14,112 nt of DNA. It comes from an uncultured bacterium (lineage in GTDB: Bacteria > Actinomycetota > Coriobacteriia > Coriobacteriales > Coriobacteriaceae). The stretch covers positions 1 through 14,112 of the forward strand of contig CAJMPF010000020.1 in assembly GCA_905215195.1 (NCBI GenBank). The letters run 5' to 3'. This document shows, piece by piece, positions 1 to 7,498 of this stretch (position 1 is its first letter; each line of letters starts with the position of its first letter). The translations under genes were made by a program, and so were the position numbers. The notes under the pieces were generated by a model. The model was given only the letters and a program-made list of their open reading frames with translations, searched no databases and was not told the DNA's origin.

Positions 1-147
1 GGGCAGACGGTCCAGCTTGACGGTGATCGTCAGCTGGTCCTCGCACTGCCATTCGACCTTCTCGATAGCGCCCGGCACTGCAGCACGCAGGGCCTCGACG
101 TGGCTTTCGCAGCGACGAGCGTAGTCCTTCTTTTCAGGTTCTGCCAT
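1..147 (-). CDS. hyfG: Hydrogenase-4 large subunit HyfG, N-terminal fragment
   Basis: Only the first 49 residues are present; the gene runs off the left edge. It starts at an ATG (147) 4 bases after the hyfF stop, with GAGGTG upstream overlapping the end of hyfF. The segment ending LTITVKLDRLP, preceded by a PGAIEKVEWQ stretch, matches the start of E. coli HyfG/HycE (PGAV...VTITVKINLLP). In that family this is the NuoC-like domain that precedes the NuoD-like [NiFe] catalytic domain. The full protein would be the hydrogen-evolving subunit of the formate hydrogenlyase soluble arm. The nickel-binding cysteines lie outside the window, so activity cannot be judged. It could instead be a separate NuoC-like subunit if the two domains are split in this organism. 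The family call is firm because of its position after hyfF. Confidence 0.85.
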   Translation of the reverse strand, partial: MAEPEKKDYARRCESHVEALRAAVPGAIEKVEWQCEDQLTITVKLDRLP

Positions 148-151
148 GGTG

Positions 152-1717
152 CTAATTCACCTCACTTGTCTTGGTCTGGGAACTGAACACCATGCGGTAG
201 AGAGGGGCCTCGTGGAGCTCTTCGACGCTCTGGTTCAAAACGACGGACGTTGCATCCTCGACGCCGCTCGTGATGGCGACCGGGGTGGCGATACCGAACC
301 ACATGACCACGATCGCGAGGGCGATCTCGGGGATGATCATGAGGGCGGGCACCTCGTGGCGCTTCATGCCCTCGGGCGCCTTGCCGAAGATGGACTTGAG
401 CGCGATGCCGGTAAGGGCGAAGTACACGCCGGTGAGGCCGATGGCCACGAGCACGACCACCCAGATGGGACCGGACTGAACGCCGGCCACGAAGGTGAGG
501 AACTCGGAGATGAACAGGGCGAACGGCGGGAAGGCGGCGAGCGCGAGCAGGGCGATGATGGTGAGCGCTGCCGTGACGGGAGCGATCTCGACGACGCCCT
601 TGATCTTGTTCAGGTCGCGGGTGTGGTAGATGTGCTGGATGTTACCGGCCATGCAGAAGGCGAGCGCCTTCGTGAAGCCGTGGAAGATGCAGTGCAGCAG
701 GCAGGCGGCGATACCGAGCGGGCCACCGATACCCAGGCACAGCGCGACCACGCCGACGTTGTCGACGGAGGAGTACGCGAAGCGGCGCTTGATATCGTCC
801 TGCTTGAAGATGCACAGGGCAGCCACCAGGATGGACAGCGTGCCCAGGATGAGCAGGAGCGTTCGCGGATAGGTGTCGCCCACCGTGATGATGGACAGGG
901 AGTAGAAGCGGATGATCACCAGCATGGCGCACTTGAGCAGCACGCCCGAGAGCAGCGCGGAGACCGGGCTCGGAGCCTGGGAGTGCGCGTCGGGCAGCCA
1001 GGTGTGCATGGGGAACAGGCCCGCCTTGGTGCCGAAGCCGATGACGATGAACGCGAACGCGAGGCGCACGAGCATCGGGTCGAACTGGTCGGCGTAGGGC
1101 ATGATGGAGGTGAGGAAGGCGGCCTCATGCGCGTTGGGCATGATATCGGCGGCGTTCGCGTAGATGAGCAGCGTGCCGAACAGGCCGAAGGCCACACCGG
1201 CGGTGCAGACCATCGCGTACTTCCAAGACGCCTCGAGCGCCTGCTTGTTCTTGTAGATGCCCACGAGGAACACGGTCGACAGCGTAGTGGCCTCGACCGC
1301 CGCCCAGGTGAGGATGATGTTGTTGGACAGGCAGGCGAGCAGCATCGTGAAGACGAACAGGCTGAACAGCGCGTAGTACTGCTTGGTGCGCTCGGCCGGC
1401 ATGGTCTTCTCCTCGATATCGATCTTAATATAGGAGATGGAGTACACGCCGGTGATGAACCCGATGATGCCTACCAGAAGGACGAAGATCGACGAGAGCG
1501 AATCGAGATGGAGCCACATGCCCAAAGCGTCGATATTCTGCCCGCTCGAGAGCATGGTTCCCGCGGTGACGACCGAAAGGACAAGGGTCGCCGCGACGGA
1601 GATGGTGTTGAGCCCCGCGAAGACGTTGTAGGACGTCGTCTTGGGGAGCGCAGCCATAATCAGGGAGAACACGAGAGGACAAGCGAGCAGGGCGACCGTC
1701 AGCATTGAAACATCCAT
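152..1717 (-). CDS. hyfF: Hydrogenase-4 membrane subunit HyfF (NuoL/M/N-like proton channel)
   Basis: This is a 521-residue polytopic membrane protein of the complex I antiporter-like family; E. coli HyfF is about 526 residues. The core motifs of the proton-conducting subunits are visible: a glutamate in a transmembrane helix (E142, in AAVEATTLS), K231 and H238 in GFGTKAGLFPMHTWLPDAH, and K262 after PVSALLSGVLL. In complex I homologues these residues form the half-channel for proton movement. The start ATG is 3 bases after the hyfE stop, with GAAGGGG upstream; an in-frame ATG four codons later is an alternative. It would sit in the membrane arm, coupling electron flow to hydrogenase with ion translocation. 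HyfF is absent from the shorter Hyc (FHL-1) complex, so it helps mark this cluster as Hyf type. Confidence 0.93.
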   Translation of the reverse strand: MDVSMLTVALLACPLVFSLIMAALPKTTSYNVFAGLNTISVAATLVLSVVTAGTMLSSGQNIDALGMWLHLDSLSSIFVLLVGIIGFITGVYSISYIKIDIEEKTMPAERTKQYYALFSLFVFTMLLACLSNNIILTWAAVEATTLSTVFLVGIYKNKQALEASWKYAMVCTAGVAFGLFGTLLIYANAADIMPNAHEAAFLTSIMPYADQFDPMLVRLAFAFIVIGFGTKAGLFPMHTWLPDAHSQAPSPVSALLSGVLLKCAMLVIIRFYSLSIITVGDTYPRTLLLILGTLSILVAALCIFKQDDIKRRFAYSSVDNVGVVALCLGIGGPLGIAACLLHCIFHGFTKALAFCMAGNIQHIYHTRDLNKIKGVVEIAPVTAALTIIALLALAAFPPFALFISEFLTFVAGVQSGPIWVVVLVAIGLTGVYFALTGIALKSIFGKAPEGMKRHEVPALMIIPEIALAIVVMWFGIATPVAITSGVEDATSVVLNQSVEELHEAPLYRMVFSSQTKTSEVN

Positions 1718-1720
1718 GGC

Positions 1721-2374
1721 CTACCCCTTCAATTCGGTCAGGTCGTGGGAGTCGAGCGACTTGGTGTCGTTCCAAATCCTCACGACGACGGCGGACATGA
1801 TGATGACGGCGAAGATGGCGTCGGTGGCGATGCCGATCTCGATGATCTCGGGGGCCGTGGGCGCGAGCAGAGCGAGCGTCACGTGGCTACCGTTCTCCAT
1901 AAGGCAGTACCCGAAGATCTGCTTGAGGATGTTGCGCTGGGAGATGATGCACGTGAGGCCGACGAAGAAGTGCGCGAAGCTGATGGCGAGGGCCGGAGTG
2001 GCCACCTCGGCGGTGGGCAGGCTCAGGCGCGTGACCACCGCGAAGCAGACGGCCACCTCCAGACCGGTGAGGATGATGGTCCAGGCCGGCTTGATGGAGG
2101 AGGTCAGCGTGCTATCGGCAGGCGAACCCATCTTCTTGTAGGCACGGTTGAGAATGAACGGAACGAGGATCACCTTGGTGACGAAGGCCGACGCGGCCCA
2201 CATGAGAAGCTCGGTGGCACCGGTGGTGAGGCCCAGGGTGAGCAGCACGCCCACCAGGACAACCGACTGGATCGCGTACCACTTGATGGCGGACGGGATG
2301 GTCTTCGAGACGACCACCATGGTGGAGGTCACGATCAGAAGACCGCCCAGGATATTGACTAACGAATAACCCAT
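1721..2374 (-). CDS. hyfE: Hydrogenase-4 membrane subunit HyfE (NuoK/MrpC-like)
   Basis: The 217-residue protein has about the same length as E. coli HyfE (216) and several hydrophobic segments. The first half resembles the small MrpC/NuoK-like subunits; a second membrane region ends in ISQRNILKQIFGYCLMENG, a HyfE-type stretch. Its place between hyfD and hyfF is the E. coli hyf order. The hyfD stop TAG is part of the Shine-Dalgarno (TAGGAGG), which fits translational coupling; 10 bases separate the two frames. It is an integral membrane component of the proposed ion-translocating arm. Identification rests on length, membrane pattern and gene order together. Confidence 0.9.
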   Translation of the reverse strand: MGYSLVNILGGLLIVTSTMVVVSKTIPSAIKWYAIQSVVLVGVLLTLGLTTGATELLMWAASAFVTKVILVPFILNRAYKKMGSPADSTLTSSIKPAWTIILTGLEVAVCFAVVTRLSLPTAEVATPALAISFAHFFVGLTCIISQRNILKQIFGYCLMENGSHVTLALLAPTAPEIIEIGIATDAIFAVIIMSAVVVRIWNDTKSLDSHDLTELKG

Positions 2375-2384
2375 GTCCTACCTC

Positions 2385-3842
2385 CTAACCCATCCAACTA
2401 GAGGACAGAGGACCGGCGACGACGACCATGATCATGAGGACGACGAACACGAACGCCATGGCGCGCGGAAGGGGCTGGCCGGCGGCCACGGTCTCGCTCG
2501 GCTCACCGGGCAGGACCTTACCCATCCAACGCAGGAACCATGCGAAGGTGGCGACGGTCTCGACGACCATGACGCACACGAGGACAAAGATGACCGTGTT
2601 GGTAGCACCAACCGCGAAGCCACCGGAAATGATCTGGAACTTGGAAAAGAACGTGCTCATGGGGGGCACGCCGGCGATAGCGGTCGCGGCGACCGCAAAG
2701 CCCACGCCCGTGACCGGGTACTTCTTCATGAGGCCCTGGATCTTGGGCAGCATACGGGTTCCCAGCGTGAAGCTGAGAGAGCCAGCGATGAGGAAGAACA
2801 GGGTCTTGGTGAACGCGTGGTTGAAGATGTGCTCGACGGCGCCGTTAAACGCCATCTGGCTTCCGAACACGGAGAGGCCCAGGCCAAAGAACACGTAGGC
2901 GAGCTGCGCGATCGTCGAGAAGGCGAGCAGGCGCTTCATATCCTTCTGGGGCAGGTACATGAGGAAGCCGAAGAGCATGGTCACGACGGCGTCGATGATG
3001 GCGACCCAACCGACGATCTCGGGGATATCGCCGGCGCTCGCAAGAGCGCGGGCGAACACGCACACGCCGACCTTAACCATGGACGCGCCATGAAGGTAGG
3101 CGGAAACGGGCGTGGGGGCCTCCATTGCGGAGGGCAGCCACATGTAGAGCGGGAACTGGGCGGACTTGGCCCAAGCAGCGAACAGGATGAGCAGCAGCAC
3201 GACGGTCTTCATACCGGAATCGAGCTGGGAGATCGCGCTCAGCGCGAACGTGCCGGTTCCGGCGAACAGGAAGGCCGCGCCGATGTAGAGTCCCAGAGCG
3301 CCGATATGGGTGATGATGAGCGCCTTCATACCGGCCTTCTTGGCCGTGGGCGTCATGTAGTAGCTGATGAGGCCCCAGGAGCACACACCGGTGATCTCGA
3401 AGAAAACGAGCTGGCCGACGATGGTGGAGCTGTAGGCGAGACCGGCCATGGCGCCGATGAACGTGGAGAAGTACACGTAGAAGCGACGACGGGGCGCGTC
3501 GGGATGCTCCTTATTCTTATCGCTCATGTACGGGAACGAATAGATGACGACGAGCAGGCCGATAGCGACGAACGCGGGTGCGAGCAGCGTGCTCATCCGG
3601 TCGAATATGAAGCCCATGACCAAGGTCTGGCCCATACTCGCCCAGGTTACATCGACCGCGTTCATGCCGTTTCCGGCAAACGTCGCGGCCAAGCCAACGG
3701 AAGCGACCGTGGCGATGCCGCCGGCAAAGGCGCAGATCCATTTAGCGTAGGGACGCGGCAGCATGACGATGAGCAGGGAGCCCAGCATGGGGACGGCGAT
3801 CGCCACCATGGCAAAGAGGGACAAGCTCGATTCGATTGACAT
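2385..3842 (-). CDS. hyfD: Hydrogenase-4 membrane subunit HyfD (NuoL/MrpA-like)
   Basis: This 485-residue membrane protein is close to E. coli HyfD (about 479). Family landmarks are E149 in FFEITGVCSWGLISYY, K226 in AWAKSAQFPLYMWLPSAMEAP, H251 in PVSAYLHGASMVKVG, and K257 in the same stretch. Charged residues at these places form the proton path in complex I antiporter-like subunits. The ATG at 3842 has GGAGAAGGGAG upstream. The first 180 or so bases are also covered by the run-on frame of hyfC in another phase (see the hyfC entry). Codon pattern and motifs identify the HyfD frame as the real one in the overlap. It is one of three large antiporter-like subunits here, with HyfB and HyfF. Confidence 0.93.
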   Translation of the reverse strand: MSIESSLSLFAMVAIAVPMLGSLLIVMLPRPYAKWICAFAGGIATVASVGLAATFAGNGMNAVDVTWASMGQTLVMGFIFDRMSTLLAPAFVAIGLLVVIYSFPYMSDKNKEHPDAPRRRFYVYFSTFIGAMAGLAYSSTIVGQLVFFEITGVCSWGLISYYMTPTAKKAGMKALIITHIGALGLYIGAAFLFAGTGTFALSAISQLDSGMKTVVLLLILFAAWAKSAQFPLYMWLPSAMEAPTPVSAYLHGASMVKVGVCVFARALASAGDIPEIVGWVAIIDAVVTMLFGFLMYLPQKDMKRLLAFSTIAQLAYVFFGLGLSVFGSQMAFNGAVEHIFNHAFTKTLFFLIAGSLSFTLGTRMLPKIQGLMKKYPVTGVGFAVAATAIAGVPPMSTFFSKFQIISGGFAVGATNTVIFVLVCVMVVETVATFAWFLRWMGKVLPGEPSETVAAGQPLPRAMAFVFVVLMIMVVVAGPLSSSWMG

Positions 3843-4774
3843 AGTTTCTCCCTTCTCCCTACGACGACGAAGACGAACGCGAGGACCGCGATGCCGACGA
3901 CGGCCCAGGTCTGGTTACCGAGCACCTTGAAGCGCGAACGGGAAACGGAGTTCTCGAGCACGCCGCAGACGACGAAATCGACCAGGCACTTGACGAGGAA
4001 GACGACGGCGCCCACGAGAGCGGTGACGCCGATGGTCGCGGGCTCTCCCCAGGGGATGAAGATGGAGGTGAACCAAGCGACGACCACGACCTGCTTCATG
4101 CCCATGGCGAGCTTCATCATGGCCAGGGACGGGCCGGAGAGCTCGGCGAGCGGGCCCTCCTGGAGCTCCTGCTCGGCTTCGGCCTGATCGAACGGAAGCT
4201 TGCCGAGCTCCATGTAACAGGCGGCCGCGAAGGCGACGCCGGCGAGGATAACGGCGACGACGCTCGAGACGTTGCCCGTAACGATGTGCTGACCCATGGT
4301 CGCAATGTCCGTGGAGCCGCACACGATGGCGACGGTGAACAGCGCGATGAGCATGGGCGGCTCGATGAGCACGCTCATGAGGAGCTCGCGGATACCGCCG
4401 AAGCCCGCGTAGGCGTTGGAGGAATCCACGCCGGACAGCGCGAAGAAGAAGCGGGACAGCGCGAGCGCGTACATGATGGTGATGGCGTCACCAAAGACGG
4501 GCATGGGGCTCTGGAGCGTGAACATGGGCAGGCCCATGGCGAGCATAAACGACACCGCGAGGAACAGCGGCGGCATGATGCGCAGCACGAAGCTCGAGTC
4601 GGAACTCACGGACTCGGGACGCGCCATGAGCTTCGCGAGGTCCCGGTAATCCTGAAGGATGGACGGACCGCGGCGATTGTGCATCTTCGCGCGAATCACA
4701 CGGGCGAGGCCGGAGAAGAAGGGCGCGACCAGCATGACCACGAGGCCCTGCGCCATCGCAAGAACGATGTTCAT
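3662..4774 (-). CDS. hyfC: Hydrogenase-4 membrane subunit HyfC (NuoH/HycD-like), run-on C-terminus
   Basis: HyfC is the membrane anchor joining the soluble hydrogenase arm to the antiporter-like subunits. Family stretches are MHNRRGPSILQDYRDLAKL (residues 31-49), FRxxFALSG-type FFFALSGVD, and the cytoplasmic loop ELGKLPFDQAEAEQELQEGP (189-208). The ATG at 4774 has GGAGAGGATATT upstream and lies 17 bases after the hyfB stop. E. coli HyfC ends just after a WVFWLTGL-like helix, which aligns with FVFVVVG here (residues 300-306). This frame has no stop there. It continues to 3662, giving 370 residues with a tail of about 64 that overlaps hyfD out of phase and looks like shadow sequence (Ser, Pro, Arg and Cys rich). 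A TAG sits one frame away at 3859-3861. A one-base indel, real or from assembly, or a shift in reading frame would restore a normal length of about 304. Confidence 0.88.
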   Translation of the reverse strand: MNIVLAMAQGLVVMLVAPFFSGLARVIRAKMHNRRGPSILQDYRDLAKLMARPESVSSDSSFVLRIMPPLFLAVSFMLAMGLPMFTLQSPMPVFGDAITIMYALALSRFFFALSGVDSSNAYAGFGGIRELLMSVLIEPPMLIALFTVAIVCGSTDIATMGQHIVTGNVSSVVAVILAGVAFAAACYMELGKLPFDQAEAEQELQEGPLAELSGPSLAMMKLAMGMKQVVVVAWFTSIFIPWGEPATIGVTALVGAVVFLVKCLVDFVVCGVLENSVSRSRFKVLGNQTWAVVGIAVLAFVFVVVGRREKLCQSNRACPSLPWWRSPSPCWAPCSSSCCRVPTLNGSAPLPAASPRSLPLAWPRRLPETA

Positions 4775-4791
4775 AATATCCTCTCCCCTCT

Positions 4792-6810
4792 CTAGACCAT
4801 GACCACGGCGAGCACGAGGAAGACCACGAGCGCCGCGACGATGTAGCAGATGTATACGGAGTAGTTGCCGCCCTCGATCTTGGAGGCGAGGCCGGCCAGC
4901 TTGTCGGCACCCTCGCTCGGTGCATCGACCAGGAAACGGTCGGGCAGGGGCTCGACGCCCTGGGCGACACCGGTGAGCTTCTGGAACACGTGCGCGATGG
5001 ACCAGCAGATCTTGGTGCATACCTCGCGCAGGGTGTAGAGCGGGCCCATGAAGAGTTCGACGTCGGACGCGAAGCTCGTGGCGACGACGGGCATGTGCTC
5101 GTTGGGCTCGTAGCCGCACGCCCAAGGGTCGGTCTTCTTAGCGGGGGCCTTGGCGCCGAGGCAGGACCTCAACGCGAACGCGAGGCCGGTGAGGACCACG
5201 AGCGCGATGGCGATCGCGGGGGTGGAGGTGGCGGCACCGGAAATCTCGTTCACGAGAGACACGCCCGAGGTGGCTGTGACGGCGGGGCCGGCAAGCACGC
5301 TCTGGGCGACGTCGCCCAGAACCGGGGCGATGACCGGGGAGCCGATTCCCAGCACCACGCAGATGGCCGCGAGGAGCATCTGCGAGAACAACATCGGAGC
5401 CGGGGACTCCTTGGCGTTCACGGCCTCCTGGGAACGAGGGCTGCTCGCGAACGAGACGCCGTAGGCCTTCACGAAGCACGTGACGGCCAGGGCACCGGTG
5501 ATGGCGAGGGCGGCCGCGGAGGCGACGGCGAACACCATGACGACCGGGTCGGAGAGCGTCGAGATGTTGAACAGGGACTGGTAGGTGAACCACTCGGAAA
5601 CGAAGCCGTTGAGCGGCGGGATGGCCGAGATGGCAAGGGCACCGATGAGGAAGCAGACGGCCGTGACCGGCATGCGGCGGAACAGACCGCCCATCTTCTC
5701 CATGTTGCGCGTACCCGTGGCATAGAGCAGGGAGCCCGCGCCGAGGAACAGCTCGCCCTTGAACATGGCGTGGTTGAGCGTGTGGTAGAGGGCGGCCATG
5801 AGCGCGATCGTCGCGATGACGTCGTTGCCCAGGGCGTGCGCCGTCATGGACGCGCCGACACCGAGCAAGATGATGCCGATGTTCTCGACGGAGTGATAGG
5901 CAAGCAGGCGCTTGATGTCGTGCTCGTGGAGGGCGTAGACGACACCCAGGACCGACGAGATGGATCCGAAGACCAGGACCATGAGGCCCCACCAGAGCTG
6001 GACGCCCGAACCCGCGAGCAGGTCGAGACCGACCTTGAGGATTCCCAGGATGCCGATCTTGATCATGCCGCCGGACATGAGGGCGGACACGTTGGACGGC
6101 GCCTCGGGGTGCGCCTGGGGCAGCCAGGAGTGCAGCGGAATGATACCGGCCTTCGCGCCAAATCCGAAGAACGCGAGGACGAAGCACGCGGAGGAGACGG
6201 CGGGTCCAAAGTCATGCGTACGGAAATCACTGAAGCTGAAGGAACCGCCCACGCCGTTGGTCATGAGCAGGAAGCTCGCCATGATGAGAACGAAGCCCAC
6301 GTGCGCGATGACGAAGTAGAGCCAACCGCCCCTAATGGAGTTCTTGTTCTCCTCGATAACGACAAGGAAGTAGCTCGTAAGGGACATGAGCTCAAAGGCG
6401 ACCAGGAACCAGAACACGTTGTCGGCGGTGATGACGAGCATCATCGAGGCGACGAAGGTGTTCATAAAGAAGCCGGCGCGCCCGACCTTGCCCGGGTACT
6501 CGTCGAAGTAGGACAGACCGTAGATGAAGCCCGCAAAGGCGAGAATCGAGATGAGGACCACGATCAGGCCCGCAAGGCCGTTGAGCAAGAGCTCGAGACG
6601 GGCGAACGGGAAGAAGAAGACCGTGTTGAGGGACGAAACGTCGCCAAGCACGGCCTCGAGGCCCGCGATGAACGACAGCACGGCCGCGACGGCGCCGATC
6701 AGGCAGCCGGCGGTCTTGGCGGCGTTGTCGGCCTTAATCAGCAGAACCGAGGCGAGCGCACCGATGCACGAGACGGCAAGCGATGCGATAAACAGCGTCA
6801 TGCTATCCAT
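4792..6810 (-). CDS. hyfB: Hydrogenase-4 membrane subunit HyfB (NuoL/M/N-like proton channel)
   Basis: At 672 residues it has the same length as E. coli HyfB. It is a multi-spanning antiporter-like subunit with E140 in WFLVAFELMSLTSYFLV, K220 and H227 in GFGAKAGIIPLHSWLPQAH, and K251 in SALMSGGMIKIGILGI. Later come a second motif block (LAYHSVENIGIILLG), a GELFLGAGSLLY helix, and a C-terminal part with KKTDPWACGYEP, typical of the long HyfB/HycC class. The start ATG overlaps the hyfA stop by 8 bases (ATGGATAG), implying translational coupling. Its role is membrane-arm ion conduction linked to electron transfer. The last helix ends only six bases from the hyfC ribosome binding site. Confidence 0.94.
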   Translation of the reverse strand: MDSMTLFIASLAVSCIGALASVLLIKADNAAKTAGCLIGAVAAVLSFIAGLEAVLGDVSSLNTVFFFPFARLELLLNGLAGLIVVLISILAFAGFIYGLSYFDEYPGKVGRAGFFMNTFVASMMLVITADNVFWFLVAFELMSLTSYFLVVIEENKNSIRGGWLYFVIAHVGFVLIMASFLLMTNGVGGSFSFSDFRTHDFGPAVSSACFVLAFFGFGAKAGIIPLHSWLPQAHPEAPSNVSALMSGGMIKIGILGILKVGLDLLAGSGVQLWWGLMVLVFGSISSVLGVVYALHEHDIKRLLAYHSVENIGIILLGVGASMTAHALGNDVIATIALMAALYHTLNHAMFKGELFLGAGSLLYATGTRNMEKMGGLFRRMPVTAVCFLIGALAISAIPPLNGFVSEWFTYQSLFNISTLSDPVVMVFAVASAAALAITGALAVTCFVKAYGVSFASSPRSQEAVNAKESPAPMLFSQMLLAAICVVLGIGSPVIAPVLGDVAQSVLAGPAVTATSGVSLVNEISGAATSTPAIAIALVVLTGLAFALRSCLGAKAPAKKTDPWACGYEPNEHMPVVATSFASDVELFMGPLYTLREVCTKICWSIAHVFQKLTGVAQGVEPLPDRFLVDAPSEGADKLAGLASKIEGGNYSVYICYIVAALVVFLVLAVVMV

Positions 6811-7420
6811 TGTTTACGCTCCCTTCTGCTTTCTCGGACAGACCCTGGGCCACAGCGGTAACGTCGACGACCGGACCGTTTTCGATCGAGCGCAGGCGCT
6901 TGGCCTCGTCGAGCTCGCGATCGGCCGCGCCGCCCATGACGGTCAGCGCCTTGGTGGGGCACGCCGCCACACAATGCGGACCGTCCGGATCGAAGGCGCA
7001 CAGGTCGCACTTAACAGCGCAGGTGTACTGGCCGGGAGCCCACGTAAGCAGGCTGCTCAGGGACTTAGGATACGAAGGCGTCGGGTCGCACATGCCTGCG
7101 ACACCGGCGATAGACGTGCCATCGGGATGGATGGCTCCGAAGGGGCACGCGATGGCGCACAGCCTGCACCCGATGCACTCCTGCTCCTTGACGTGGATGC
7201 GATCGCCATCGTGCTCGATGGCATTCACCGGGCAGACCTCGGCGCAAGGGGCACCCTCGCAATGGTGGCAGGCCAGGGCGGCCGAGATGCCGCCGGTCTT
7301 CACGAGCGCCAGACGCGGCGTATCCTGAAGACCCTGCATCCGGTGGGCATCTGCACAGGCGGACTGGCATGTTCCGCAGCCGATGCACCTCTCCGGGTTG
7401 ATATCGATGAAGCGGTTCAT
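6803..7420 (-). CDS. hyfA: Hydrogenase-4 iron-sulfur subunit HyfA
   Basis: This polyferredoxin has four cysteine clusters for [4Fe-4S] centres: CIGCGTCQSAC (C12, C15, C18, C22), CHHCEGAPCAEVC, CIGCRLCAIACPFGAI, and CDLC followed by C..AC. From the ATG at 7420 it is 205 residues, the length of E. coli HyfA, and begins MNRF as that protein does; HADxHRMQGLQ-PRLAL and WAPGQYTCAVKCDLC also correspond. A GTG at 7426 would add two residues, but the Shine-Dalgarno AAAGGA sits correctly for the ATG. HyfA is expected to relay electrons between formate dehydrogenase and the hydrogenase small subunits. It is the first hyf gene and follows a strong hairpin after fdhF. Confidence 0.94.
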   Translation of the reverse strand: MNRFIDINPERCIGCGTCQSACADAHRMQGLQDTPRLALVKTGGISAALACHHCEGAPCAEVCPVNAIEHDGDRIHVKEQECIGCRLCAIACPFGAIHPDGTSIAGVAGMCDPTPSYPKSLSSLLTWAPGQYTCAVKCDLCAFDPDGPHCVAACPTKALTVMGGAADRELDEAKRLRSIENGPVVDVTAVAQGLSEKAEGSVNNG

Positions 7421-7442
7421 CCCCACTTCCTTTCAAAATAAC

Positions 7443-7477
7443 GGGCCGGGCGTCCGATGCGCTTGGACGCCCGGCCC
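7443..7477 (-). terminator. GC-rich 13-bp hairpin between fdhF and hyfA
   Basis: GGGCCGGGCGTCC and GGACGCCCGGCCC form a perfect 13-bp stem around a 9-base loop. It lies 21 bases after the fdhF stop and 22 before the hyfA ATG. In the transcribed (minus) direction the stem is followed by GTTATTTTG, only a partial U tract. It could be a partial terminator that lowers hyf expression relative to hydN-fdhF, or an RNA processing or stability element. The structure is certain; which role it has is inference. Confidence 0.6.
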
Positions 7478-7498
7478 AAAAAGCCAACGAGAACGGGA

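Noticed and set aside
146..1708. 520-codon open frame on the plus strand opposite hyfF
   Set aside because: It is a mirror of the GC-rich hyfF codons: almost only D, E, G, H, R, A and V with no domain or ribosome site. HyfF on the minus strand has clear family motifs.
2373..3839. 488-codon plus-strand frame opposite hyfD
   Set aside because: Same low-complexity D/E/G/H/R composition, no recognisable fold, and entirely covered by hyfD.
4990..6861. 623-codon plus-strand frame opposite hyfB
   Set aside because: Antisense shadow of hyfB with biased composition and no start signal.
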